A DNA stretch of 64,000 bases from Prorocentrum cordatum (lineage: Eukaryota > Sar > Dinophyceae > Prorocentrales > Prorocentraceae), in assembly GCA_963575745.1 (NCBI GenBank), contig CAUYUJ010018726.1:248001-312000 (forward strand), written 5' to 3'. Positions 35,301 through 46,450 of the stretch are shown here, one piece after another. The translations under genes and the position numbers were made by a program. Position 1 is the first letter of the stretch; every line of letters begins with the position of its first letter. Below the pieces are notes generated by a model that worked only from the letters and a program-made list of their open reading frames with translations, ran no database searches and was not told the origin of the DNA.

Positions 35301-36689
35301 CATTATTACTCACGTTAGTGACAATGTGCCAGACCTTTTCAAAACGAGGCCCCCTGGCAGGCCCACTCGTTCTGGCCTTTCAAGGGGACGCTTCTTGCAG
35401 TGAAAAGGAAGATTTTTAGGAACGTATGAGGAGGGGGCGTGGGACGGCAGCATCGCTAATGCATCTCTGTTTCTCTCTGGTCCTCCTCTGCCTCCTCTTC
35501 CTCCGAGTCTTCCTCCCCTGGGGGTAGGGGGCGACCGGACTGCATTGGAGATGGAGCGTGGTGGAGGTGGTGGAAGAGGAGTCGCAAGGAGGTTGAGGGT
35601 GACGACGGGTGGGGGGAAGTGGCAATGGAGGAGTAGTAGGGGGTATTTGGGAGGGAAGGGAGGAGCCTCGCTGGCCTCAGCGGATCTGCACGTGTGAGCG
35701 CCAGCCTGTGGAAGAAGGGCCGCGAAAACCACGCGACCGCCGCGGCCGCAGCGCGCGTGCGCACGCGGTCGCGATGCCGCGCGACGTCGGCACGGATCGG
35801 GGCTCCACGGCGCAGTGCTGCCGCGGCGTTGTCTGTCTCCGCCTCATGCCTTCGGCGGCGAGCGCATGGCGGGCTTTGGGCGACGGAGTTGGCGCTCCAG
35901 GCGGGTCCTTGCGCCTCTCCGAGGGGGGCAAGGGGGGGGGGGGGGAGCTTCTGAGGAGGCCCCCATCAGCGGGCAGGAGATGCCTCTCTGAGAGAGTCGC
36001 CCGTGCTGCCCCGCCCCCCGGACCTCCGACGACGTGTTCTTTCTTGCAGCGTGGGCGCCTAGAGATCTCGATACCTTCCCCCGGAACAGCTTTTCATCCC
36101 GGGCCGCTTCTTCACGGTCCTGGGGTTACCGTAAGGGCCTCTGGAGGCCGGAAGTGACCCAAACATTGGCCGCCGTGATTTTGCTCGCGACGCGAGGAGG
36201 TGGGACCCCTTGCGCGCGCCGCCAACATTCGCTCAGTGTTGCCCTCCCGATTCGTAGACGTTCTTCTTCTCCTCCCCTGGCGGCGCGGAGTTCTCTGGGC
36301 TCCCGCGTCCCTCGCGGCGGCAGGTGGTGCCGGGCGTGGCCGAAAGCGGCGCGCTGCAGGCGTTCGTCCAGGGCCACGAGGGCTACATCGAGGACCTCGG
36401 AGCATCTTCTGCCCTCTCCATCACCGTTTTCGTATGAACGCCATATTTCAGAAAACGTCGCCGTCATCATCCTTCGCTTCACGTTCCTCTTCTTTCGTAC
36501 CTTATCGTTATACTCCTGTTCCTCCTCATCTGCCGGCGCGTCGTCCACATGGCCAGTCCGCCTCCGTCTCCGTTCACATTGCTTTCCTCGCGTGTTTCCT
36601 CATGCTCTTGCTTCTCTTGCGCATTCTGCGTCTGCCGCTGTTACTCCTTCCTCGTATAAGGAAGAGGAATATAGAAAGTATCAGGAGGA
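35301..36689. other. Unassigned region
   Basis: Includes a GA/CT-rich stretch (35460-35640) and a G-run (35930-35945). Long frames on both strands lack recognisable domains. Confidence 0.45.
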
Positions 36690-37135
36690 AGGATCCCGAT
36701 GGAATTCCAATAGGATTCGAATCTGATTTTATGAGAAGACGATCAGATCTCAGATCTGGAGGATTACTATTGAATTTGAATCGGGTTCTGAGACGGTTTC
36801 ATTGGGAATTGGGAGTGGTCCCAGGTCTAGAGGATGCCAATTGAATTTGGGTGGGCTTCCAAGCATATTTCAATAGAAACGGAGCAGATCCCAGATCGAA
36901 AGCAACCCTACAGAGTTCGAAGAGGGTTCTCATCGACTTTCAATAGGACAGGAGCAGATCCCAGATCCCGATGATTCCCCTCGGGTTTGAATCGGAGTCG
37001 AACCAGGTTCTAATATAAACTGAACAGGTCCCAGACCCAAATCATTCCAAATTATTTCGAATCTGAATTCGATCGGACATCAACAGGAGAAGAGCGGATC
37101 CCAAAACCAGAGGATTCCTGTTCAAATTGGATTGG
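36690..37135. repeat. AT-richer tandem repeat, about 75-80 bp
   Basis: Five or six units with GGAGCAGATCCCAGATC, GAGGATTCCAATTGAATTTG and AATCGGGTTCTCAT. Compositional island in GC-rich DNA; no gene. Confidence 0.8.
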
Positions 37136-37149
37136 TTTCTCATCAGATC

Positions 37150-37260
37150 TCAGCTCCAGGAGGGGGCGAGGAGGAGGAGGAGGAGGAGGAGGAGGAGAGG
37201 AGGAGGAGCAAACAGGAGGAGCGACAAGGACAGAGAGGGAGGAGGGAGGAGAAGGAGGTT
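37150..37260. repeat. GGA microsatellite
   Basis: Pure GAGGAG run (37155-37210) passing into GGAGGAGCAAACAGG-type sequence. Confidence 0.9.
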
Positions 37261-37344
37261 TGGCGTAGGCCTCACAGGGCTCCAATGGGGAACCGTCCAG
37301 CGACCGCGCCGTGGGGCGGCCTTGTAAAAGAAGTTCCTTTTGAT

Positions 37345-38310
37345 TTATCCTGGCGAAGGACCCAACCACCTGCAGTTGTGAATGCCACGTTGTGGTTCAC
37401 GCTTTCGGTGGAGCACCCTGTGGGTCCACGAAACGTGTTAGGGGTGAGCCGAAATTAGGCGGGGAGACGCGTGCGGACCGTGCCACTGGGCCCTTCGGTG
37501 GAGCTCCTATTGGAGACGCGAAACGTGTGAAGGGTGTGCAGAAATAGGAGACGCACGTGGACTCTGCCATATGGGGCCTTTGGTTGAGCTCCTAGTAGGG
37601 GCACGAAGCGTTTGTACTGGTTGAGGGAGACGCACCACTGGGGCATTCGGTAGAGCTCGCGATGGGCCACGAAGCGCAGTGTTGGGTGCGGGAGACGTAT
37701 GTGGACTTTGCCACTGGGGCTTTTTGGTGGAGCTCCCTGTGGACCACGAGACGCTGTACTGGGTGGGAGAAACGCATGAGGACCCTGCCACTGAAGCCTT
37801 CGGTGGAGCTCGCTATGGGCCACCAAACGCTGTACTGGGTGAGGGAGACGCATGCGAGCTTTGCTAATGGGGCCTTCGGTAGAGCTCCCTATGGGCCACG
37901 AGATGCTGCACTGGGTGGGGGAGTGGGGGAGACGCACGTGGACCCTGCCACTGAGGCCTTCAGTGGAGCTCGTTATGGACCACGAAGCGCTGGACAGGGT
38001 GGGGAGCCGCATGTGAACCCTGCAATTGGGGCCTTCTGCGGAGCTCCCTATGGGCTGCGAAGCTTGGCGCTGGGTGCTGGAGACGCATGCGAATTTTGCC
38101 ACTGCGGCATTCGGTGGAGCTCCCTATGGGCCACGAGACGCTGCACCTGGTGGGGGGACGCATGTGGACTTTGCCACTGGGGCCTTCTGTGGAGCTCCCT
38201 ATGGGGCCACGAAGCGTGGGAGGAGTTTGCCAAGCAGGGGGGGCAGGAGAGAAGGAGACGCGGGGACTGTCTTCCCAAAACGAGAACCCAACACAGGATG
38301 GTTGGGAAAA
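37345..38310 (+). repeat. Satellite array C, about 80-bp unit
   Basis: Start motif GGCGAAGGACCCAACCACCT (37352-37371) then units with cores near 37405, 37494, 37640, 37717, 37798, 37878, 37952, 38030, 38110 and 38185. Many units have CTATGGGCCACGAGACGCTG and GGGGGAGACGCATG, shorter than in arrays A and B. Closed by the end motif at 38278-38308, which lacks three bases of the usual form. Confidence 0.85.
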
Positions 38311-38315
38311 ACTAT

Positions 38316-39870
38316 CGTGGCGAAGGACCCAGCGATAAGCAGCTTCGGGTACCTCTGGGCAGGTGAGAAGGAGGAGGGGGTCAGGAAAAGGACTGCGGTG
38401 TTGACTTGGGGAAAAACGCCGTTGGGCTCGCGGGGGAATGCATTGTTTAGTGCACCCCCCGTGCGCCGCCATTTCGTGCCCACTTCCTTCCAAGCTCTTT
38501 CACTCCTTTCATTGTTTCCAGTGTGCGGCCTTTGTGTTTCTGCCCACCTGGCCCACGGTGGCCCGAGCCCCGCCGTTTTGTATCCACGTATTTCCTTTTT
38601 CTCGTTTTTCTCCGCTCTTCGTCTTTGCGCCGCGGTGACCGCGACCCTGGGCAACGCGCATTGCGGATTCCCCGCGACGCGCGCCAGCCGCCAGGAAGGA
38701 GTCCCAGCGACGCGCGCGGGCTGTCCGCGGCACGGGGCGATAGGCACCCTTGGCTGACAACGGGCAAAACGCTGGGCAGAGCGCGCGGGCATCGGGCAGC
38801 TCCAGGAGGGGCAGAGCGCAGGGGCGTCCCCGCGAGCCTGTGGGGCCACGGAGCGCGTGGAGGGCGTGCCTTCGGTGGAGCTCCCATTGGGGCCACGAAG
38901 CGCGTGAGGGGTGTGCAACAATGGAAGCATGGTGAGCGGGGGGCCGCACGTGGACCCGGCCACCGGGGCATTCGGTGGAGCTCCCTTTGGGGCCGCGAAG
39001 CGCGTGAGGGGTGAGTCGACATGGACATGCGGTGGGCGGGGAGCCGCGTACGGACCCTGCCATTGGGGCCTTCGATGGAGCTCCCTATGGGACGGCCAAG
39101 CGTGTGATGGATGTGCCGACCTTGACATGCGGTGGGCGGGGAGCCGCGTGTGGACTCTGCCGCTGGGGCATTCGGTGGGGCTCCCTACGGGGCCGAAGAA
39201 ACGCATGGGGGGCGTGCCGAAACGGACGTGCGGTGGGTTGGGAGCCGCATATGGGCCCTGCCAGTGGGACATTCGGTGCAGGTCCCCATGGGGCCACGAA
39301 ATGTGTGAGGGTGGCGCCGACGTGGACATGTGATAGGCGGAGAGCCGCATGTGGATCTTGCCATGTGGGGCCTTCGGTGGAGCTCCGTATTGGGCCACGA
39401 ACCGACTGAGAGATGTGCCGAAATGGACATGCGGTGGGCGCGGAGCCGCATGTGGACTCTGCAACTGGGCCCTTCGGTGGAGTTCCCTATGGGGTCACGA
39501 GAGGTGTGATGGGTGCTCCGAAATTGACGTGCTATGGGCGAGGGGTCGCATGTGGACCGCCTTCGGTGAAACTCTCAATGCGGCCACGAAATGCGTCAGG
39601 GGTGTGCGGGTGTGCCGCACTGGACATGCGGTGGGCGGGGAGCCGCATGTGGACTTTGCCAGCGGGGCCTTCGGTGGAGCTCCCTAGGTGGGCCCGAGGC
39701 GTGTGAAGGATGTGCCGAACTGGGCATGTGGTAGACGGGGAGACGGGGAGCCGCATGTGGACCGCCGTCAAGACTTGCGTCAAGGGTGTGCCGCAATAGA
39801 AAAGCGGTGGGCGGGGAGCCGCATGTAGACTTTGCCAGCGGGGCCACATGTAGACTTTGCCAGGGGGGCC
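38316..39870 (+). repeat. Satellite array D, about 100-bp unit
   Basis: Starts 15 bases after the end motif of array C with CGTGGCGAAGGACCCAGCG. About 520 bases of non-repetitive sequence follow, then units near 38870, 38970, 39060, 39165, 39270, 39370, 39470, 39560 and 39665. The variable part reads GGACATGCGGTGGGCGGGGA then GCCGCATGTGGAC. No end motif is seen. Confidence 0.8.
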
Positions 39871-40435
39871 CTCACCAGGCCCCGGGGACAACAGATGAGA
39901 CCCGGGATGAGAAATTGGTCCTGGGGAAAGAGTCGGGATTTCTGGGGACCGCGTGTAGAACAAATCAGGACGTCGCATGTCTGGGAATCAGAGAGGGAGG
40001 GGGATGAGTAGTCCGTACGATCGAAGTTGGTATGGAGATAACGGACACGACGACCGACAGCAGCTCCTGTTCGTCTCGAACAGGAGTCACTGTCGGTGTC
40101 GCCGCGGACGCCCCCTGCCCAACAGCGGCCGCTGCCGGTGTTAGGCAGCAGGTGTTCTTGGGGGGGCGAGCATGGCTCGCTGGTGGTGCCTCTGGCGCCG
40201 CCCCGGGGTCCAGCGCCGATTCAAGAGATCCGCGAGGACCTCCGAGACATTTATGCAGTTTCGTTGCTCCTCTGAGGAGCATGAGTGGGCCCAAACGTTT
40301 TCTGACGAGCGAACAACACCCACTCGTACCCACAGGGGGGACGGAGGGGGCTATGGGTGCGTGTTGCCGAATGGGGGCCCCCGCTCGAACGGGAGCCTCC
40401 CTTGGGGTCCGACAACCCGCACCCATACCCATCGC
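39871..40435. other. Unassigned spacer with hairpins
   Basis: CTCCTGTTCG-TCT-CGAACAGGAG (40064-40086) is a perfect 10-bp stem with a three-base loop. GCGAGC-ATG-GCTCGC lies near 40167. No gene is recognised. Confidence 0.6.
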
Positions 40436-40545
40436 CAGTCCTTCTCCCTCCGACCCCCTTTTGGGTATGGGTATGGGTATGGGTATGGGTGGGGGTATGG
40501 GTGGGGGTATGGGTGTGGGTGTGTGGGTGTGTGCGTGTTGTTCGT
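40436..40545 (+). repeat. GGGTAT/GGGTGT array, quadruplex-prone
   Basis: Tandem GGGTAT units passing into GGGGGTATGGGT and GTGTGGGTGT. Regularly spaced G-triplets on the plus strand could form G-quadruplexes. It is not the TTTAGGG telomere repeat and it is internal. Confidence 0.85.
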
Positions 40546-40678
40546 TCGTCATTTTCGTGCGTACGGCGGGGAGGTAGGGGGCGACTGGAACAGTAAAGGA
40601 GGCTGGGAACGAGAAGCATGATTCCTGCGCGGGTGTTTCAATGTTAGCCAGAGTGGGCCCCAAACAAAGATGCCTTGC

Positions 40679-40745
40679 AATCTACGCGGTGCAATCTAGG
40701 CGGTGGAATCAATGTGGTACAGTCTAGGTGGTGCAATTCATGTTT
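40679..40745. repeat. Short 18-bp repeat, GTGCAATCTAGGCG
   Basis: Four imperfect units (ctacgcggtgcaatctaggc, ggtggaatcaatgtggtaca). A copy of the same sequence sits at 48112-48135 just after the C-terminal end of the first polyprotein element. Confidence 0.7.
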
Positions 40746-40909
40746 GTTCGCAGTGAATTGTGAATTCCACTGCTGACGCAACCATCCCACCCACCCGGCA
40801 CACCCGCAATTTGGGCCATGCAAAGCCCATGCGACGGCGGTTGCGATGATCGTTTGGTGCATCGCTAGCCCGCGCGTGCTCGCGCGCGCAGCGGCCAGCT
40901 ATTGTGCAT

Positions 40910-41365
40910 ATACTTAGATATACACGCATACGTACACAATGTTCACACATGTGCGCACACTTACGTATATATATATATATATACATCCATTCATACATGT
41001 GTATACGTGTGTATGCATGTGTACATGTGAGCATACAGGCATACACATAGATGTACGAAAGCATGTATGCATGCATACACATGCATGCATGCAAATACAC
41101 ATACATGCATACATGGGTGCGTACATACACGCATGCGGACATGCATACATGCATACATTCATGCATGCAAGTATATATACGCATGCATGTCTGCAAACAT
41201 AGTTACATACACATATACGCATTCACACATACATACATGCACACATGCATACATACATACGTACATGCATGCATGCATACATACATACACGCATGCATAC
41301 ATAAGAACCTACTTACATACATGCATACATACATACACATATGCACGCACATACATATGGGAGAA
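40910..41365. repeat. CATA/CATG microsatellite
   Basis: About 450 bases of ACATACATGCATAC-type repeats with a TA run near 40966-40981. Frames read Tyr/Met/His/Cys-rich and are artefacts. Confidence 0.95.
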
Positions 41366-41519
41366 AAAAGCATGCACGTGTATGAATGAGATGCTGAGTT
41401 CGAGTCGGGTGGGTGGGGCGCTCTGCGACTGTCTGTCCTCAAGCACTTTTCGGGGCCAGGGCCCGGGTGGCTCGCGGCCACACCTGTCGCGCCCCCTCAG
41501 CCCCAGGAACGAGATGGCG

Positions 41520-42040
41520 GGCTGCTGAGGGCCTCGCACACCACGGGAGATGAAGCCGAGCCTGGCGTCCAGGCGGGCGGTCGCCGAGACGGTCACCAAC
41601 CGCGGAGGAGCAGCGAACCCGGAGGAGCGCGACGTGTCGTCCGTGTTCATGGCCCGTGCGATTCGAGATGGCGGCGCCGTGGGTTCGGTCACGGAGGAGG
41701 TCGAGCTGGTCTCGCGGGCTGCCGAGGCCCTCGCGCGATGGCTCACGCTGAAGGTCCCTCGAGGTGGACCACTTCGGCGACATGCTGTGGGAGGCCTACC
41801 AAGGGGCCGTCAAGGGCACGGGCTGCGCCGAGAAACTCCAGAGCCTGCCCGACGACCTGGAGGCCTGGAGCGACATGGCGATGACCCTGCAGGCGCAGGT
41901 CATCGGCGAGGACCCCCAGGGACACTCGCCGGCCTACTACGAGAGGCTCGTGGGATGGGCGGGCGTCCTGGCCGTAGCGGCTGCAGCGGTGATCCTAGGC
42001 GCCGAGACGGAACGGAGTAAATTCTTTACTCTTCGCGTAT
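41520..42040 (+). pseudogene. Polyprotein element 1: N-terminal domain and membrane segment
   Basis: Two overlapping frames. The first (from 41550) reads to VTEEVELVSRAAEALARWL. After a frame change near 41755 the second gives DHFGDMLWEAYQG, LQSLPDDLEAWSDMAMTLQA, QVIGEDPQGHSPAYYERLVG and a hydrophobic stretch WAGVLAVAAAAVILG. I recall this order, a helical domain with LPDDLEAW followed by a membrane span, at the N-terminal end of large dinoflagellate polyproteins. It probably anchors the product to a membrane. The frame change could be real decay or assembly error. Confidence 0.6.
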
Positions 42041-43020
42041 CCCCACCAGCCCATCTCAAAACAGCAACTCTTGCGAAGCATGCCGACAGTCGTGTTTTTC
42101 AGGCGTGTTTCCGCCTGCCCCCGCATATCTCCCCTTTCCCTCCTTCCTCCCGCCTCCTTGTACATCCTCCTTGTGGTGGGAGCGGGAGAAGGACGAGGCG
42201 GAGGAGGAGGGAGAGAAAGCGCTCCTCGTGGTTTGAGTCGTTTGGGGTTTCTTGTCCTGGTGTGAGTCGTTCGGGCCCTTCTTCCTGGTGTGAATCGTTC
42301 GGGCTCTTCGTGATGTGAGTCGTTCGGGCTCTTCGTCCTGGTGTGAGTCGTTCGGGCTTCTCGTGGTGTGAGTTGTTCGGGCCCCTCGTCGTCGTGTGAG
42401 TCGTTCGGGCCCCTCCTCCTGGTGTGACTCGTTCGGGCTCCTCGTGGTGTGAGTCGTTCGGGGCCCTCGTCGTGGTGTGAGTCGTTTTGGGAGCCTCTTG
42501 GAGGCCTTTTGGGGCGTCTTCGGGGCCTCTTGGCGGCCCCAGGGGCTTCTAGGAGCGTCTTGGGTGCCTTGGGGGAGCCTCTTCGGGCCTCTTGGGAGCC
42601 TCTTGGAGGCCGTTTGGGGCGTCTTGGGGGCCTCTTGGCGGCTCCAGGGGCTTCCAGGAGCGTCTTGGGTGCCTCGGGGGAGCCTCTTGGGGCCTCTTGG
42701 GCGCCTCTTGGGGGCATCTTGGGGGCCTCTTGGAGGCCTCTTGGGGCCTCTTGGGACTCTTTGGGAGGGGTCTGGGAGGAATCTTGGGGCCATCTGTCGG
42801 GCGATCGATCACAGATGGGGCGAGCACTTTTCTCCCCCCCCCGTCGGGGCCAGAATCCTCGTGAGGGGTGTCGAATTTTAGCCCTCCCAGGAGTCGAAAA
42901 AGACCCCTCCAACGACCCGCGAGACGCCCTCTCCAGGCCCAGGGGGAGGGGGTAGGGGGAGGGGTAAACCCCTCCCCGAAGGGGAAGAAGGGGGTTGAGA
43001 ACAGAGCGGGCTCTCTAAAC
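42041..43020. repeat. Repeat block inside polyprotein element 1
   Basis: About 1 kb separating two coding parts. Contents: a pyrimidine/purine tract (42110-42220), GTGTGAGTCGTTCGGGCTC repeats of about 28 bp (42225-42490), and CCTCTTGGGGGCGTCTTGGG repeats including a roughly 115-bp duplicated block (42490-42770). G- and C-runs follow. The left edge (tgggctggtgggg as reverse complement) matches the left edge of the related block at 48640, so it looks like an insertion, or an intron filled with repeats. Confidence 0.65.
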
Positions 43021-43029
43021 CACTCACGC

Positions 43030-43700
43030 CCAAAGGGCTGGTGGGATTCCTTGGCTACCTGGCGGCGGTGGGGTGTTCGCTGGCGATGGCCTGGGGCAGC
43101 TGGCGCAGTGCCCGCGCGCGCTGGCACATGTGGTGTCTGCACCGGGCGTTCAGGGCCGCCGAGGACCAGGCCATGGAGCTGGGAGACGTGTCCGAGAGCG
43201 ACGGCGCGCCCAAGCGCACCAGGCTGGCGGCCCCCGCCGAGAGCCAGGAGGCCGAGGCCCTCGCGGAGCTGCAGGCAGAGAACGAGAGGCTGCGGGAAGG
43301 CGTGCCGTCGGCCGCGGGCCAGACCGCGCCCGAGCCGCCGCCGCTGGCTCACCGCTCCCCCCGCCGCTGCTGCCGCCCGCGGGGCCGCCGCCCACGGCGT
43401 TGCCTGGGCTGGCGCCCGCGCCCGTGGCCAGCGGGGCGGTGGAGGCGTTTCGCGATTTCGCAGGGAACGGGGCGCCCGAGGGACCTCTCTCGAGGACGGC
43501 CGTGGGAGCTGCAGCGGATGCTGCAGGCTTGCGCGCTCCTTTCGCCTGGGGATACCAGCCTAAGGTGAAGGCCCAGGCCGCGCGAGCACAGGAGGCCCTG
43601 ATGACGGCGATGGCGCAGCAGTCTGCCGACCCATACTGGGCGCGGCCCTTTGGCACTGGGTGGCGGAAGCCCACAAGGCAGAGCCGTTCGAGCAGGAGGT
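43030..43700 (+). pseudogene. Polyprotein element 1: second membrane segment and linker
   Basis: 43041-43568 starts VGFLGYLAAVGCSLAMAWGS, a hydrophobic span, then a basic helix WRSARARWHMWCLHRAF and a coiled-coil-like QEAEALAELQAENERLREG. The frame then shifts by one to a Pro/Ala-rich linker and FRDFAGNGAPEG, WGYQPKVKAQAARAQEALMT and ADPYWARPFG up to about 43660. Likely an anchored linker before the Gag-like region. Confidence 0.55.
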
Positions 43701-44536
43701 CATGCCACTACTGATGTCTCACGGCTATGTAGGCCCCGCCACCAGATCGCCGCCGCGCGAGTCACTCGGGGGCGAGCTGGAGCCGGTCGCGTTGCGCGCC
43801 AAGCCCGTCCACAGCATGCGCGCGCTGGGCGGGGGCGGATTGGCCGCGCCAGGCGAGTTCGGCCTCGCTCAGGACTGGGAGCTCGCAAGGTGGTGCGTGA
43901 GCCCCCCCGCCCGACCTGAAGAGGACTGCCCCCGAGATCCACCGATCCACGCGAAGCGTGGTGGCGGCGTCGGCGCGCGACTGGCTGGCGCGGGAGTGCG
44001 CGGGCAGCAGGCGCGCTCAGCTGTGGGCGGACTTCTGGAACACTGCCACGTCCATTGACTTTGCCACGGCCCGAATCAAGTCACAGGTCGAGTTGCTCAA
44101 CCTGCTGGCCAGCGACGACGGGCTGGAGATGAACCTCAGGGGGATCGCGAGCTACGCGTGCGTCAAACGGACGGGCGACAAGTCGGGCGCCCAGAAGATG
44201 CTTGCCGTTCCCCCTCCTGGGGCCGGGGTCGACCCGGCCTCGACTCGGCCCGTCGCGGAGGCCACGGCCCATTCGAAGATGGAGCGCCAGGGCCTCTCGA
44301 GCCCCCCCCCCGGCGCCCCGCGCGGCGCCCCCGCGGCGGGCGCCCGTGGGCAACTGAGCCCAGGCTTGCCCCTTGGAGGCCGAGTTCTCCCAGAACCCGC
44401 CGGCGATGGAGGACGCACTGTGTCCAGTGCGTCTACCAGCGCGATCTCTTCAGCGGGGGGGCGGACGCAGCGGCCGCTTCCGCGCCCGCGCGGCACTGCG
44501 CGCGCGGGCGCGGCGACGGTCAGCAGGCATGGTTGA
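43650..44536 (+). pseudogene. Polyprotein element 1: Gag-like region
   Basis: The frame at 43660 (AEAHKAEPFEQEVMPLLMSH, LRAKPVHSMRALGGGGLAAP) passes near 43950 into the frame at 43958-44536 with ARDWLARECAGSRRAQLWAD, FWNTATSIDFATARIKSQ, LLNLLASDDGLEMNLRGIAS and KRTGDKSGAQKMLAVPPPGA. I recall TGD+AGA+HMLA as a recurrent line in dinoflagellate polyproteins. No zinc knuckle is visible. Presumed structural, binding RNA or assembling particles. Confidence 0.6.
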
Positions 44537-45260
44537 CTTGATCAACGGCCTGGGCGCGGGTCACCTTCGGACGGCGTCGACGAGCGGCGCGGCCAGGACA
44601 TCCATCGCGACGAGAGCGGCTTGGAGGAGCGCGCGCGCCTTCGCGCTGTGGAGGACGCCTGCTTGGAGCGCGACTGCCGGGGCCTCGGCCTGACAGGCGG
44701 TCCACCCGACGGACGCGTGCAGGAGGCTGCTGGCCCTGAGAGCTATACCCGAGCTCTGGGGGCCACGCGAGTCGCGCATGCACCGATGCGACCTCTTGGC
44801 ATGGACAAACCGAAGGACGATTCCATTGTGGACATGCTCTCGGCGCTCCCGGGGCACGACAGGCGCTTCTGCGAGCGCGAGGCCAACGTGGTCTCCTGCG
44901 CGGGCAAGGCCGACGCCGTGCTCTGCGAGCCGGAGGACCAGCGCTCCTTTGTGAACAGCACAGACTAGAGGAGGACTACGCCACCTACCTGTGCCGCGAG
45001 GACCTTCCCAGGGGAATGCGGTCGTTCGCCCCCGCTCCCCAGGCGATGGATTTCGGGGGCTTCAGTACTGCGCCCAAGAAGGACCCCGAGAAGCAGCGCA
45101 AAGACCCGATGAACGCCCCCGCCAACTACGCGTGGATCCATCCCAAGGGGCGGGCCGAACACGGCCTGGCGGGGGGCGAAGCGCCGGCGCAGGTGGCGGC
45201 GCCCGCGGACCACTGGGAGATCGTTGCGTTTGACGAGAAAAACGCGTTCACCTTCCGCCG
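44527..45260 (+). pseudogene. Polyprotein element 1: central region
   Basis: Frame 44621-44968 reads LRAVEDACLERDCRGLGLTG, ALGATRVAHAPMRPLGMDKP and SIVDMLSALPGHDRRFCERE, then stops at 44968. The frame from about 45016 continues MRSFAPAPQAMDFGGFSTAP and DHWEIVAFDEKNAFTFRR. The position and DEKNAFT line match the part of related polyproteins that precedes the methyltransferase-like domain. I cannot identify classical RT catalytic motifs here, so the function is unknown. Confidence 0.5.
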
Positions 45261-45560
45261 AAGGCCCGGCGCGCGCGGCACCTGCTGTCCCCAGAAGTGC
45301 GGCAGGAGGTCGCGGAGCAGGGGTGGGGGGCCCCGCTGCGCCGCCGCCCGGCCATGGGCGGCCCCCGCTCCGCGCGCGCCCCGGTGTCCGTCAACCTCGC
45401 CACGGTGGGCCGGGCGCTCGCGGGGGCGGGGGCTCGGCTGGCGCAGGGCCGCGGCAACCTCGGCCAGCTCAGCCCGGACGAGCGCGGCCTGTGCCGGGGG
45501 GGCGACCCCAGAGGGCCTGAGCGCGAATGATGGGGTGCGCGCGCGGCAGAGCGATGCGGC
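45224..45560 (+). pseudogene. Polyprotein element 1: segment with VNLATVGRAL line
   Basis: The frame changes at about 45245 and runs through VRQEVAEQGWGAP-like and SVNLATVGRALAGAGARLAQ, GRGNLGQLSPDERGLCRGGD. Protein-like, and in the expected order for this family. Two more small frame changes. No catalytic residues can be assigned. Confidence 0.45.
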
Positions 45561-46450
45561 CAATCGATGGGCGCAGGGCAGTCTGGCTACGCGGTGGCAA
45601 GCTGGGCCCCCGCCGCCCGCGAGGCTAGGCGTCGCCGCGGCCGCGCGCTCGCGGTCGCGCGCCTGTTCGCGGGCAAGCGGCGGGGCGACGGCGCGCGGGC
45701 GCAGCTGGAGCCGCGCTGCGAAGAGGCTGGAATGGAGCTGCTGTTCCTCTCCGCGGACCTCGCGACGGATGCGGCCTGGGACCTGGCCGAGCCTGACGCG
45801 CTCGACGAGCTGATGAGCTCGTTCGAGGGGGGCTTCATCGACGGGGTCCCGGGCGCCCCTTCCGCGCTTTACCTTCTCGCGCGCGCGTCGCAGTCGCCCA
45901 GTGCAGGGGCCCCGACCTGCGCGTCAGCGCAGCCGTTGGGCCTGCGGCCTGCCCGACCTCGGGCCGCGGGAGCAGCGCCGAGTCCTCGAGGCCAACGTGC
46001 TCGCGGTGAACCTCATGTCCACGTGCGAGGCGGTCGTCGCGAACGGGGGCTGCCACCTCGCGAAGCACCCGGAGACCCGGAGAACCTGGGGGTTTTCCTT
46101 TTCCCTTCGCCGTGGGACACACCGGAGATGATGGCGCTGGCGGACGGGGGCCACCCGAGCCCTGTTCGACCAGTGCCAGTCCGGCGGTCTGGCCAAGAAG
46201 GCCACTTGCATGTCGGGCGCGTTCGAGTCCTGGACGGCCTGAACGGCGCACGGTGCGGAGGAGGCCATCTGCATGCTCGGTCCGATGGCAGGGATAGCCG
46301 CGGCGGTTTCAACGCGAGCCGGCTGCAGACGTACCCTGGGGAGCTCTGCGACAAGCTGGCCTCCGTGGTGTTCGGTGCGCTGCAGGGTTTCCACGCCGAG
46401 AACGCCAGGCCCGCCAGTGGCCAGGTCCCCGAGGGCGGCAAGTCGGCTAG
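45561..46450 (+). pseudogene. Polyprotein element 1: methyltransferase-like domain
   Basis: VARLFAGKRRGDG fits the F-x-G motif I of C5-cytosine methyltransferases. ELLFLSADLATDAAWDLAEP would hold the acidic residue of the following strand. FIDGVPGAPSALY stands where motif IV (Pro-Cys) belongs, with the catalytic Cys missing. CHLAKHPE (other frame, near 46060) stands where Glu-Asn-Val is expected. NASRLQTYPGELCDKLAS follows. The frame changes at least three times (near 45955, 46100 and 46230). If ever active it would have modified cytosine, but the missing Cys argues for a non-catalytic or dead domain. Confidence 0.55.

Noticed and set aside
37455-38102. 215-codon minus-strand frame with HRELHRRPQW-like repeats
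   Set aside because: It follows the satellite period and recurs over arrays A, B, C and D in the same phase only by repeat length; no domain.
40436-40545. Telomere
   Set aside because: Repeat is GGGTAT, internal, short and degenerates into GT repeats.
42036-43050. Terminal inverted repeats (CCCACCAGCCC / GGGCTGGTGGG) bounding the 42-kb block
   Set aside because: The right-hand sequence is part of the coding line LVGFLG, so the match may be chance; kept only as a hint in the repeat-family finding.
41550-45813. A single-copy host membrane gene
   Set aside because: Order of parts (helical LPDDLEAW domain, membrane span, Gag-like region, methyltransferase-like domain) matches the multi-copy polyprotein family, and frame changes show decay.
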